The notes under the pieces: model-generated
Told to the model about the DNA's origin: nothing
What the model saw: only the letters and a program-made list of their open reading frames with translations
Database searches by the model: none
In this document: one piece after another, positions 26,432 to 35,332 of the stretch
Numbering within the stretch: the stretch's first letter is position 1
How the letters are laid out: the number at the start of each line of letters is the position of its first letter
Source of the DNA: JAGQPD01 sp020426865
Lineage (GTDB): Bacteria; Planctomycetota; Planctomycetia; Pirellulales; Pirellulaceae
Length of the DNA stretch: 64,000 nucleotides
Assembly: GCA_041399065.1 (NCBI GenBank)
Contig: JAWKTN010000009.1
Span: 124,001-188,000, forward strand
Reading direction: 5' to 3'
Translations under genes and position numbers: made by a program

Positions 26432-28102
26432 ATGAACGTCGACGGAATTGAGGTTGAAAAACGCAAGTCACGGACGAAGTGGTTGATTGTCTGGCTGATT
26501 GCGGCAGTGCCCGTCATGTTGATCTCGATCGTGATCCTCGATCGAAATCTGCCCAGTCCGCCGCTAGTGGTTTCCAAGGCGACCACGCGGATCACGTCGC
26601 CACTGGATAAGAATGGTCTGCCGGACTACGTGGCATACCTGCGAGCGTTGGAAAGCGAAGGGGTAACGGCTGAGAACAATGCCGCAATTCCTTTATGGAG
26701 GGCAATGTGGCCCGGGGATCTGGACGCCGAATACCACGAACCATTCTGCAAAGCTTTGGGGATGTCGGTACCGACCTATCCGGACGTGCTCGGCGAACAA
26801 TACACCGCCATATTCGAGCAGATTGAGGGGGAGAGCCAGGACGAGAGCGAAGACGACGCCGACGGCACCTACGGGGGGCGTGGTGAGCGAATCGACGATT
26901 TGATGACGACGACTTGCTCTGCACCGTGGACAACCGAGCAAGTACCGAAGCTCGCCCGGTGGCTGCAAGCCAATCAAGAGCGCATCGACTTGTTGGTAGA
27001 TGCCGGACATCGCGAGAAATACTATTCGCCCACACCGCAGTCAACGGTTGGATCGCAAGAGTACTCCTTGATCGAAACGCTGATGCCCGATGTTAACCTG
27101 CTGCGCAACGCAGCTCGGATTCTGTCTTGTCGGGCGATGTGGCATGCGGGAGAGGGACGCTCGGCGGAAGCTTGGCGGGATTTGGAAGCGGCTTACGGTA
27201 TCGCTCAACATTCGAGCGGTAAACACACGCTCGTACAACAATTGGTAGGTGGAGCGATTGAAGGAATGGCAGCGAATTGTCTGCCTCACTTGCTGCACGA
27301 GAGCTCGCCTTCTGCCGAACTGGCTCGAGAGATCCTCGGTGGTCTCCAATCACGTCCATTGCCGATGGACTTGGCCAAGTCGATTGATATTGGTGAACGT
27401 TCGATGTGCCTGGACGCATTGAAACGCATGGCGGTACCGAGCAACGATGGCGCATCGCAGTTTGGCATGGAGGATTTGGGGGTTGATTACGCCCAACCGC
27501 TGCGGTTTTCTGCTGGGGCCCGCATGGATTGGAATCAAGTCTTTCGCAATGTGAACGGCTGGTACGATCGCATCATGGAAGTAACGCGACTTCCGCGGGA
27601 TGAGCGGGAAGCGGCGCTGGCCCAGTTGGAGGCCGATTTTCAGTCGACGGAGCCGTCGCCAGTGATGATGGCATTCAGCCTCGTGAACGCGAGCGCGCGA
27701 ACCGAAGCGCTCAGCGCCATGTTTGCTGGGCTATTTATCCCCGCAATCACTTCCGTCACGAAAGCCGAAGTGCGTCAAGAAGCGAGCCGCACGCTGTCGA
27801 TTACCGCCGCGGCACTGGCCGTCTTTCGTGCCGAAAACGGCAAATATCCGGAGTCGTTGGATGCGATTGTGCCGAGTATTGTTTCCACCATTCCACTCGA
27901 TCCGTATTCGGGTCAGCCGCCAATCTATCAGCGGCGAGGCGATGGTTACCTGCTCTACAGCGTCTTCGAAAACAAAACCGACGACGGCGGCGACGACCCA
28001 TCCGGCGAGATTATCAACGGTGAATGGGTTAGCGAAGAGGCCGATGTGCCTGGCAATCAAACCGATATGGTCATCCGGGTCCCGCGGAAGCCGGTGAGAT
28101 GA
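26432..28102 (+). CDS. Membrane-anchored planctomycete protein of unknown function
   Basis: 556 residues from ATG 26432. One N-terminal transmembrane helix (WLIVWLIAAVPVMLISIVIL) is followed by an extracytoplasmic region with long helices and no catalytic motif that I recognise. The C-terminal ~90 residues (ALAVFRAENGKYPESLDAI, PLDPYSGQPPIYQRRGDG) resemble the C-terminal part of type II secretion pseudopilin-like proteins, often found as a tail in planctomycete proteins. An acidic stretch DESEDDADG lies near residue 150. It is convergent with the RTX-type gene across a perfect hairpin. Confidence 0.7.
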   Translation: MNVDGIEVEKRKSRTKWLIVWLIAAVPVMLISIVILDRNLPSPPLVVSKATTRITSPLDKNGLPDYVAYLRALESEGVTAENNAAIPLWRAMWPGDLDAEYHEPFCKALGMSVPTYPDVLGEQYTAIFEQIEGESQDESEDDADGTYGGRGERIDDLMTTTCSAPWTTEQVPKLARWLQANQERIDLLVDAGHREKYYSPTPQSTVGSQEYSLIETLMPDVNLLRNAARILSCRAMWHAGEGRSAEAWRDLEAAYGIAQHSSGKHTLVQQLVGGAIEGMAANCLPHLLHESSPSAELAREILGGLQSRPLPMDLAKSIDIGERSMCLDALKRMAVPSNDGASQFGMEDLGVDYAQPLRFSAGARMDWNQVFRNVNGWYDRIMEVTRLPRDEREAALAQLEADFQSTEPSPVMMAFSLVNASARTEALSAMFAGLFIPAITSVTKAEVRQEASRTLSITAAALAVFRAENGKYPESLDAIVPSIVSTIPLDPYSGQPPIYQRRGDGYLLYSVFENKTDDGGDDPSGEIINGEWVSEEADVPGNQTDMVIRVPRKPVR

Positions 28103-28106
28103 AAAT

Positions 28107-28133
28107 GTCACACGGCTGGGACAGCCGTGTGAC
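28107..28133. terminator. Perfect 11-bp hairpin between convergent genes
   Basis: GTCACACGGCT-GGGAC-AGCCGTGTGAC, a perfect 11-bp stem with a 5-base loop, followed by TTTGTG. It lies in the 45 bases between the stops of two converging genes, as expected of a bidirectional terminator. The core GGCT-GGGAC-AGCC recurs at 6768-6810. Confidence 0.65.
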
Positions 28134-28147
28134 TTTGTGCGGGAGCA

Positions 28148-29050
28148 CTACTTCAGCGTCCCGATCGTGTAGGTCGTTGACGTGGGCAGCACTTGAAATC
28201 GTAGGGGCAGTCGTTGGTCAAGGACATCATTGCCTGACTGACCGAAGTCGTGGTAGTAGTTGTTCAGATTGCGCAATCTGAAGGTGTCGTTGCCGGCCTG
28301 GCCATAGACACGTTCACGAGTGCCTTCATACGTGCCTGGATTCAAGTAGTCGTGCCCAGGGCCGCCCAACAGCCAATCGATACCAGTGTCTCCCGACAGA
28401 TCATCGTTTCCACCTTCCCCGGAGAGGATATCGTCCCCCGGGCCTCCGTTGATTGTATCCGCCAAAGGACTGCCAATGATCATGTCGTTTCCCGCGTCGC
28501 CATGTGTGATCACATCGGTGGTCGCCCTGGCAAGCGAAATGAAATCGTTTCCGTTGCCACCGCGCATCTCAATGGTCATGGGGCCGGCATACATATCGTC
28601 GTCACCATCTCGACCGAACGCTCGAATCGAATTGCGAATCACGTCGTCGCCCGGTCCTCCGTAGGCATAGGTGCCACCGTTGATCACGTCATTACCGCCC
28701 ATCGTGTCAACGAGCACTTCAATCACCGTGGATACGGCCGGATCAACCCAAATCGATTCGACTGCCGAACTTCCGCTCAGATCCAGCTTCTGAATGTCGG
28801 CCAGATCGAGGTCGAAATCATCTCCGTCGACAACCATTCCACCGACATACTCCGCAATCACAATTACAATCTCGTCATCGTTCAACGTAACCCAAAGCTC
28901 CGTCCGGTCGACGTTAACTCCCATGTAGATGCGTGCGTAGTCGTTGTCGCGATCACGAAACAAGAACCATTCAGCCGATGCTGACGAAGTTGATAAAAGG
29001 CCAGCGATTGCGACTGACAAGACGACCATGAAACGTGAGTACAACTTCAT
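28148..29050 (-). CDS. Exported RTX (hemolysin-type calcium-binding repeat) protein
   Basis: 300 residues from ATG 29050 (MKLYSRFMVV), with a signal peptide cut near SASA. Residues ~115-245 contain nonapeptide repeats of the GGxGxDxUx type (GGPGDDVI, GRDGDDDMY, GGNGNDFI, GDAGNDMI, GGPGDDIL, GEGGNDDL, GGPGHDYL) that form a calcium-filled beta-roll. The N-terminal ~100 residues are beta-rich with no named domain. The cleavable signal peptide means Sec export, unlike classic type I RTX toxins, so a structural or surface role is more likely than toxicity. Convergent with the unknown membrane-protein gene. Confidence 0.85.
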   Translation of the reverse strand: MKLYSRFMVVLSVAIAGLLSTSSASAEWFLFRDRDNDYARIYMGVNVDRTELWVTLNDDEIVIVIAEYVGGMVVDGDDFDLDLADIQKLDLSGSSAVESIWVDPAVSTVIEVLVDTMGGNDVINGGTYAYGGPGDDVIRNSIRAFGRDGDDDMYAGPMTIEMRGGNGNDFISLARATTDVITHGDAGNDMIIGSPLADTINGGPGDDILSGEGGNDDLSGDTGIDWLLGGPGHDYLNPGTYEGTRERVYGQAGNDTFRLRNLNNYYHDFGQSGNDVLDQRLPLRFQVLPTSTTYTIGTLK

Positions 29051-29299
29051 CACATTGTTCCTCCAGAATTTGTGCCCCAACACAAAGAAATTTCACCCCC
29101 TCTTTTGCACCTTGCGGGACAGACAAGATCGATGTGCAAGGAGTGCCGTTTGAGTTCACAGCGAATTTGGTGAGAGTTTGTTACACATTCCGGAAAAAGG
29201 CTTCCCTACAAGCGGATGATGACTATGATGGCTATGGCGGATACGGCTATGATGGTTGCGGTGGCTGGGCAGGCGGTAGTGAATGACGGGAAGCGGCAT

Positions 29300-30265
29300 A
29301 TGATGCGCACGTGGCGGGGATTCAAACAGTGGATGTGTGGCGTAGTTCTGTCGGTGCTTTCGGGCGCGATGGCATTGGCCGCCCCGTTTGACAACATGGT
29401 GGTGTTTGGTGATTCCCTGTCGGACGTTGGAAACATTTCCCAGGTCACAGCGGGACTTCAACCGGGACGGCACTACTACCAGGGACGCGTTTCCAATGGT
29501 CCTGTCTTTGCCGAACAGCTCGCCGTGAAACTCGGACTGGCTCGACTAATTCCCAGCGCACAAGGGGGCACCGGATTTGCCTATGGAGGGGCCCAAACCA
29601 GCGGTACCGCTGGACTAGCCGGGCTTGTCATTCACGATGTCGACGAGCAGGTGGATGACTACCTGCAAGGGGGATCTGTCAGCGAACAGACGCTTCACGT
29701 GGTATTCGCGGGTGCGAATGATTTGATCAATGGCCAAACCGACGTGCAGATTCCCGTCAACAATCTCCTACGCGAACTCCGTCGACTGGAAAATGCGGGT
29801 GCTCGGCAGTTTCTCGTGTCGAATCTGCCCCTTTTAGGTGCAACACCCAGGTTCAACGCCGACGCATCTGCGGCTCAGCGGATGAATGGCCGATCGGTCC
29901 AATTCAACGGCCTCCTTGCTGACTTGCTGGATGAGTTCGTCAGCAGTCATCCGGAAGTGCAGCTTTACCGATTGGACATGGCAGCGTCCTTTGCCGAAAT
30001 CACTAGCAATCCCGCCCGCTTCGGTCTCGTCAATGTGACCGACCCGGCTGCCCCCGGACTGACGCCCGGCTCGCAGAATTACGACATCACGCGCATCGTC
30101 GCGGACCCTGATGAATATCTCTTCTGGGACGACCTGCATCCTACGCGAGCCGCACATATGCTGATGGCCGACTATGCCGCACAAGCCGTCCCTGAACCGG
30201 CAGGACTCGCGGCCGTCGTCTTCGTGGTCTTCGTCATCCGTTGCCGTCACGCCGCGAGACCCTAG
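29300..30265 (+). CDS. GDSL/SGNH-type lipase/esterase with PEP-CTERM sorting signal
   Basis: 321 residues from ATG 29300; the upstream extension to 29216 is Met/Ala/Asp low-complexity and non-coding. Signal peptide cut near ALAA. SGNH blocks: VVFGDSLSDVGN (nucleophile Ser), a glycine in GTGFAYGGA, block III VVFAGANDLI (GxND), and DDLHPTRAAH holding the catalytic Asp and His. Members hydrolyse esters of lipids or polysaccharides; this one is close to the thermolabile-hemolysin-like subgroup. The C-terminus VPEPAGLAAVVFVVFVIRCRHAARP is a PEP-CTERM signal. The TAG stop lies inside the terminal repeat of the palindromic element that follows, so the element may have reshaped the C-terminus. Confidence 0.85.
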   Translation: MMRTWRGFKQWMCGVVLSVLSGAMALAAPFDNMVVFGDSLSDVGNISQVTAGLQPGRHYYQGRVSNGPVFAEQLAVKLGLARLIPSAQGGTGFAYGGAQTSGTAGLAGLVIHDVDEQVDDYLQGGSVSEQTLHVVFAGANDLINGQTDVQIPVNNLLRELRRLENAGARQFLVSNLPLLGATPRFNADASAAQRMNGRSVQFNGLLADLLDEFVSSHPEVQLYRLDMAASFAEITSNPARFGLVNVTDPAAPGLTPGSQNYDITRIVADPDEYLFWDDLHPTRAAHMLMADYAAQAVPEPAGLAAVVFVVFVIRCRHAARP

Positions 30266-30393
30266 TGCTTTGTGACCGCTAAAAATGAGGGTCGCGCTAC
30301 TGGCCGCCTCTCCCAGACCCTCACAATTGTGAGGGTCTGGGAGAGGCGAGGCGATCGGACGCACCCTAATTTTTAGCTGTCACAAAGCACTAG
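30262..30393. mobile_element. 132-bp palindromic MITE-like element
   Basis: Both ends carry the inverted repeat CTAGTGCTTTGTGAC (15 bp, perfect), and complementarity continues with two mismatches through GCTAAAAATGAGGGT. Inside, CGCCTCTCCCAGACCCTCAC and its exact complement flank a central AATT, forming a second perfect stem of about 20 bp (30310-30354). No coding potential. Two nested inverted repeats at this size are typical of a miniature inverted-repeat element or a large composite terminator. CTAG at the two ends may be target duplication or part of the terminal repeat. Confidence 0.7.
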
Positions 30394-30465
30394 TCTGATT
30401 CTACCAGCCGGGCACCACCGGCGAATTCGACAGTTTACTTGCTCACAGTTTACTTGCTCGCAGGA

Positions 30466-32922
30466 TCATTGACCAACCGCTCGTTGCCAGCTCAGACCAG
30501 GCCGGTCCACCCGAAAGGTCACGAGCCGAGTTCGATCGACTTCCGTCACATACACAGTACGTCCGTCGACGCCGCCGAAGCACAGATTACTTGGGCGAGT
30601 TCCCAAGACGTCGATTTCGTGAAGGATTTGCTTTCCGTCCGGCGTCATCTTGATGACAGTCCCTTTTCGGTGCCGAGTGATGTAGAGGTTTCCATCGATG
30701 TCGCATCGCATTCCATCGAAACCAAAGTCATCAAATTCGCGTACCAGTCGCTTGTCAGTCAGTTGTTTGTCGGGAGTGATCGTGAACGACCATACTTGCT
30801 GCTGCCCGCTTTCGTTGACATACAGCGTCTTACCGTCGGGACTGACGTCGATTCCATTGGTGGTCCCCAAACCGTCGGCCAACAGGTGAGTCTGTCCGTC
30901 GAGCCCGATGCGCCACAGTTGTCCTGTCCCTTCAGTCCAATTCGGGTCACTGGCATAGAGTACACCATCGGCGTCAATTGCCAAGTCGTTCGGTTGCGAC
31001 ATTTGCGAGTTATGTGCATGCACTGATATGTCACGCGTTGCGAGATCGACCTTCAGCACATTGTGCCGCGTGTAATCGGCAACGTAGAATGCACTTCCGT
31101 CGGGAGTAAAGCGAATGCCGTTCCCGATACTACCTTCGGGCAGTTCAACGAACACTTCGCAAAAGCCATTCGGTCGAACTCGACCAACCGTCCCTTGCCG
31201 CGTCAGATTGACGACATAGATATTGCCTTCACGATCGCAGGCAGGCCCTTCAATTCCGTCGGTGAATTCGCCGACTGGGGTTATTGGCCGAGCACAGAAC
31301 AGCCGGTCGTGTGGTTGACCGAGATTGCCGGCCCAGAAGATGGCATTCCGCAACAGGGAAATGAAATCGGGGTTTTCGAAATCGTCCACATGTCCTAACG
31401 ACGTGTAAAACGACCGGCCTCCATCGCGCCGCGTGAAGGTCCATGCAACAGGTTCGTCAGGATGTCCATCGGCCTTGCCCTCTAGTAGCGTCGTTGTAGC
31501 AGCGGCCAGGGGGGACGTACGATAGAGTGATCCGGCCTGTTGAAATTGGCGACCGCTTAGACCCGCGACCAACGGATGCAGCGAAGTTGACGATACCTGG
31601 CTAACGGTTGATTTGACGGTATTCCCCAAGTGACCGTGATAGTTGCCGCCAAAGACTTCGGCATCGAATTCCGGCCAGGCCATCAAGCCATCGGGTGCCG
31701 GTTTGTCGTTCAGGCTAAAGGCGTGGCTGGCCGTGCGAATGCCAAGCACCGGTTTACCCTGCGCCACGAAACGCTTGAGATGCGCGATTTGCTCTGCCGG
31801 TAGCACTCGGCGTCGGACACTCACCAGCAAGATGTCCGCTTCATCCAACACCGGCAAGCCCGGCAACTCGTTTCGTTCCTTGTCGCTGCCGTATACAAAA
31901 GACACGCGAAAGTCGCTTCCCAGGTATTGTCGAGCGAATCGAGGCAGGGTCTCTTCCGTGTGGTATTCGTCATCGGCGATCAGGATCGCCAGGTGAGGAC
32001 GGTGGTCGTTAGCAAAACGCAGCGGTGGCGAACCGAGGATCTGGTCACTGGAAACTGTTGGGCACACGTGTCGCTCGACATGATCGATGATCAGATCGGT
32101 GCCCGTGAAGTGGCTGACATAGGGTGGACGCAGCGGATTGTACATTGTGTCGGTGAGGTCTCGCATCAACACGACATTCTTTCCGTTGCGTGAAAGTTGA
32201 CGCAATCCAAAGGGGCGACCAAGAACGCACATATTCGTATGCACGCCGCAAAGTATGACATTGTCGATTCCCCGCTTTTCGAGAATGCTCCAAACTTCAT
32301 CACCGCGATCGCTGACGTAGTCACGCTGGTCATCTATCTCAATCGTGGCCACTTGTGACTTCCAGGGTGCGCGCGGGTTGCGTCCCATGGATGCCAATTG
32401 TGCCGCCCATTCGGCGTGTTCAAGAAGATCGTCATCCTCCCCACCGTCCGATTGGTCGATGGGATACGCGACTTTTTCTTCGGCCGGTATGATCGAACAC
32501 CACGAACGAATATCATCGGGCAGGTTCGTCGACATCGGGACATTCATCGCTCGCAGCCGGGCTGGATGCTTTTCGTAGGTCTCCATACAGTCGCTAGGAG
32601 AATGGATGATGGTGACGCCTTGCTCACGTGCCGTTCGCAGGACGTCATTCAAACGCGGAGCGATTTGTTGAACGCGGCGAACTGCGTTCAAGCAGTGATG
32701 CAAATCCCACATATCGCAAACGATGATGGCGGTTTCGCTTGGATTCCATTCTTCGTAACGCTGCAGCTGATGGTATCGGTCCGACCCTTCGCTCGTTGCA
32801 GTCTGGTATCGCAACAACAGCGGGTACGGGGCAGCGAATGCTTTGGCTGCCGCGCAGCACAACAAGCCGATGGCGGCGACGACGGCGACGATACGGTGTG
32901 ACGGGCGGTGGAGTATGAACAT
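30466..32922 (-). CDS. Exported isochorismatase-like / ThuA / SMP-30 triple fusion
   Basis: 818 residues with a signal peptide ending near AKAFAAP. Residues ~55-280: cysteine-hydrolase (isochorismatase-like) domain with IIVCDMWD (Asp70) and VILCGVHTNMCVLG (Cys230). Residues ~310-540: ThuA-like glutamine-amidotransferase-fold domain (LAILIADDEYHTEETLPRF, GYHGHLGNT-type segment, SLGHVDDFENP). Residues ~550-815: six-bladed SMP-30/gluconolactonase propeller (FTDGIEGPACDREGNIYV, NGIRFTPDGSAFYVADY, QPNDLAIDADGVLYASDP) with acidic and Asn residues suited to a metal site. All three occur separately in planctomycete sugar-degradation genes. Substrate unknown. Confidence 0.85.
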   Translation of the reverse strand: MFILHRPSHRIVAVVAAIGLLCCAAAKAFAAPYPLLLRYQTATSEGSDRYHQLQRYEEWNPSETAIIVCDMWDLHHCLNAVRRVQQIAPRLNDVLRTAREQGVTIIHSPSDCMETYEKHPARLRAMNVPMSTNLPDDIRSWCSIIPAEEKVAYPIDQSDGGEDDDLLEHAEWAAQLASMGRNPRAPWKSQVATIEIDDQRDYVSDRGDEVWSILEKRGIDNVILCGVHTNMCVLGRPFGLRQLSRNGKNVVLMRDLTDTMYNPLRPPYVSHFTGTDLIIDHVERHVCPTVSSDQILGSPPLRFANDHRPHLAILIADDEYHTEETLPRFARQYLGSDFRVSFVYGSDKERNELPGLPVLDEADILLVSVRRRVLPAEQIAHLKRFVAQGKPVLGIRTASHAFSLNDKPAPDGLMAWPEFDAEVFGGNYHGHLGNTVKSTVSQVSSTSLHPLVAGLSGRQFQQAGSLYRTSPLAAATTTLLEGKADGHPDEPVAWTFTRRDGGRSFYTSLGHVDDFENPDFISLLRNAIFWAGNLGQPHDRLFCARPITPVGEFTDGIEGPACDREGNIYVVNLTRQGTVGRVRPNGFCEVFVELPEGSIGNGIRFTPDGSAFYVADYTRHNVLKVDLATRDISVHAHNSQMSQPNDLAIDADGVLYASDPNWTEGTGQLWRIGLDGQTHLLADGLGTTNGIDVSPDGKTLYVNESGQQQVWSFTITPDKQLTDKRLVREFDDFGFDGMRCDIDGNLYITRHRKGTVIKMTPDGKQILHEIDVLGTRPSNLCFGGVDGRTVYVTEVDRTRLVTFRVDRPGLSWQRAVGQ

Positions 32923-33082
32923 GATACGAAACCATCCGGGCGTGTGGGGATGTCGGTGGGGTAGGTCAGCTACAACTACGCCATTGTCACCGGACGAGAC
33001 CGGTAACGCAAGCTCTTTCGCGGCGCGATGTGTGGTCGTTGCGAATCAATGTCCCTTTGCCCGGCTACGTCCCCATTCCTGG

Positions 33083-35332
33083 CTATTTGCCCATTTCATG
33101 TACGACAACAAACCAGCCAGTTTCCATTACATAGCTGGGGCGATTGCGGACAAGTACGGGCTCGATCGCGGCCAATGAAGGTTTGTCGGTAACGGGGTCC
33201 ACGAAATCGGAGATCACCGAATCAGTATGTACGGCGGACGCATCCTGCCGCAACCGTTCGTATGCCAATTGTGTGGCTGTCTCCACGATTTCCCCAGATA
33301 CGCGCGGAGGAAGGTCTTGACTGCTACGCACCTTCAATCGCGGATGTGCCAAGATCAGCCCGGGCAGTCGTGTGAGCTGATCGGCGTGGGATTGAAAAAC
33401 CATGGCGTTTAAAGGGAGGTCAAACATATTGATCTCAACCGGCACCGACATGATGCCAATAATCGTTGGCTCCCCTGAACTTGTTTCCGGGCTCCATACC
33501 GGTACCGAAAAAGAAACCATCAGCGTATGCGTATTGACTCCTTCGAATACCGCTGACATATGGACCAGCTCGCTGTCCGAGGCTCGTTCGCGCAGGAACT
33601 GAAATGGAGCGATTGTTGCCAGTTGCGGGTCGTTCAGTGGTAGGTCGCGGCCCAAGCCATGAAAATAGTCGCGATGTGCGAATGACTTGCCCACGCTGAT
33701 GCTGATCTGCATGGGAGCACGAGCGACCTGGGTGCCATCCTGGGAATAGACACACCAGGGAGCGCTCTTGACCGATTCGGCTTTTGCCAATTTGCGTTCC
33801 ATCAGCCAAGCCTGGAGGGCAGCGCGCCGATTCGCATCGGTGGGATCTTCGTTGACACTGGCCAACAATTGTTGCATCGGTATCATTGCCGATTCTGCTT
33901 CGAGCATCCGCCACCGCAGGTCGATTTCATAGGCCAACGACCGGGCGAGGAACCTGGCGGATGTACGAAGGTTCTCCAGCCGTGCTGCCTGTGCGTCGAC
34001 TCGCATCTGGTCCGCACGGTCGCGTTCCTGATCGGCCGTCTTGGCGAGCTGTCCCATCCAGAACGCCGAGAGCGTGCTGATGATCAAGATCGCGGCCAGG
34101 CCCGTCAATGCCGCTTGGGCTGCCAGACGATGGCGACGGCTCCACCGACCGATCTGCTGCCCCAGCGATTCGGAATAGACAGACACAGGGGCGTCAGCCA
34201 TGTAGTTTTCCAGATCATTGGCCAAATCCAAAGCCGTGCCGTAACGGTCAACTGGTTGCTTGGACATCGCCTTGCGGCAGATGGCGTCCAGCGCCTTCGG
34301 TACGCTCGATATTCGCTGCAGGGGCGGGACGAAGGCGCCCTCGATCACCCGCCGCTTAATGTCGTTCGCGTTTTCACCGGTAAACGCCGGAGTCCCCGTT
34401 AGTAACTTGTAGAGTGTGGCCCCAAGGCTGTAGATGTCACTCGCTGGCGTGGGATGCAGATCCAATGCCTGCTCGGGGCTCATGTAGGCCGGCGTCCCTA
34501 CCCCACCGGCTGACGATGTACCGCTGTTACTGCCAGTTGCCGGACAGAGCGTCGCTTCGCCCGGTACCTTAAACGCCTCGTCACGCACGACCGATATCGC
34601 CAATCCCCAATCGACGACGATCGTTTCGCCATACTTTCCCAACATCACGTTGGAAGGCTTGATGTCGCGATGCACGATGCCACGATTGTGTGCGTAGGCA
34701 ATTGTCTTGCAGACGGAGGTGAAAGCGGCAATCAGTCGCCGAAAAGCGACACTATGATCCGCAAATCTCGCTCGCGGTGACGAAGTCTGATGGAAACGAT
34801 TGATTGCCGCATCCATCGTTTCGCCATCAATGTACCGCATGTAATAGAACAATCGGCCACTCGCCGCACGTCCGATTCCATACAACGGTACGACGCCAGG
34901 ATGCTCCAAACGGCCAGTTACTTCGGCCTCCAAGGCAAATCGCTGTCGCGAATCGGGATCATCAGCCAGATTGTGGTGAATAAACTTGACGGCCACATCG
35001 CGATTCAATTCAACTTCCGTGGCCCGATAGACAGCCCCCAGCCCACCTTTGGCGTGGAACGTCAATCGTGTAAGCTCGCTTTGAACGTTCAGCTTATCCG
35101 TCTCGCCAACCGATGATGACGATAGGGTGTCTGCCGCGTCGGGTTGAAACCGCCTCTCCATGTTCTCCAGTGCAGCAATCTTCTTGGCGACCTCCGCGTG
35201 CAGCTCGGGGTGCTCGCGACATAGCTCGTCGATCGATATCGTCTCGCCGTTCTCCTTTGCTTCTTCCCAGATATCGAGCAAATCATCAATGACTTCGGGG
35301 TTAGATAACTTGTCAGTTCGCGGACTATTCAC
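33083..35332 (-). CDS. Transmembrane Ser/Thr kinase with Cache-like sensor domain
   Basis: 749 residues. The N-terminal ~80 residues are an acidic helical segment (DDLLDIWEEAKENGE, DELCREHPELH) common before planctomycete kinases. Kinase domain ~90-375: AKGGLGAVY, Lys116, HRDIKPSN (His221-Asp223), DWG (241-243) in place of DFG, and GTPAYMSPE. One transmembrane helix at ~404-427. The outer part holds a coiled linker and a PAS/Cache-like domain (~520-700: HRDYFHGLGRDL, MVSFSVPVWSP, IIGIMSVPVEINMF), a common ligand-sensing fold. The start overlaps the end of the sigma-factor gene by 8 bases, so sensor kinase and sigma factor are one unit. Confidence 0.88.
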   Translation of the reverse strand: MNSPRTDKLSNPEVIDDLLDIWEEAKENGETISIDELCREHPELHAEVAKKIAALENMERRFQPDAADTLSSSSVGETDKLNVQSELTRLTFHAKGGLGAVYRATEVELNRDVAVKFIHHNLADDPDSRQRFALEAEVTGRLEHPGVVPLYGIGRAASGRLFYYMRYIDGETMDAAINRFHQTSSPRARFADHSVAFRRLIAAFTSVCKTIAYAHNRGIVHRDIKPSNVMLGKYGETIVVDWGLAISVVRDEAFKVPGEATLCPATGSNSGTSSAGGVGTPAYMSPEQALDLHPTPASDIYSLGATLYKLLTGTPAFTGENANDIKRRVIEGAFVPPLQRISSVPKALDAICRKAMSKQPVDRYGTALDLANDLENYMADAPVSVYSESLGQQIGRWSRRHRLAAQAALTGLAAILIISTLSAFWMGQLAKTADQERDRADQMRVDAQAARLENLRTSARFLARSLAYEIDLRWRMLEAESAMIPMQQLLASVNEDPTDANRRAALQAWLMERKLAKAESVKSAPWCVYSQDGTQVARAPMQISISVGKSFAHRDYFHGLGRDLPLNDPQLATIAPFQFLRERASDSELVHMSAVFEGVNTHTLMVSFSVPVWSPETSSGEPTIIGIMSVPVEINMFDLPLNAMVFQSHADQLTRLPGLILAHPRLKVRSSQDLPPRVSGEIVETATQLAYERLRQDASAVHTDSVISDFVDPVTDKPSLAAIEPVLVRNRPSYVMETGWFVVVHEMGK

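Noticed and set aside
28148..29050. RTX toxin
   Set aside because: Has calcium-binding repeats but a Sec signal peptide, no type I secretion genes and no acyltransferase or pore-forming region.
29035..29299. Coding extension upstream of the GDSL gene (GATGATGG-rich)
   Set aside because: The Met/Asp/Gly-rich reading comes from simple repeats; the signal peptide begins at 29300.
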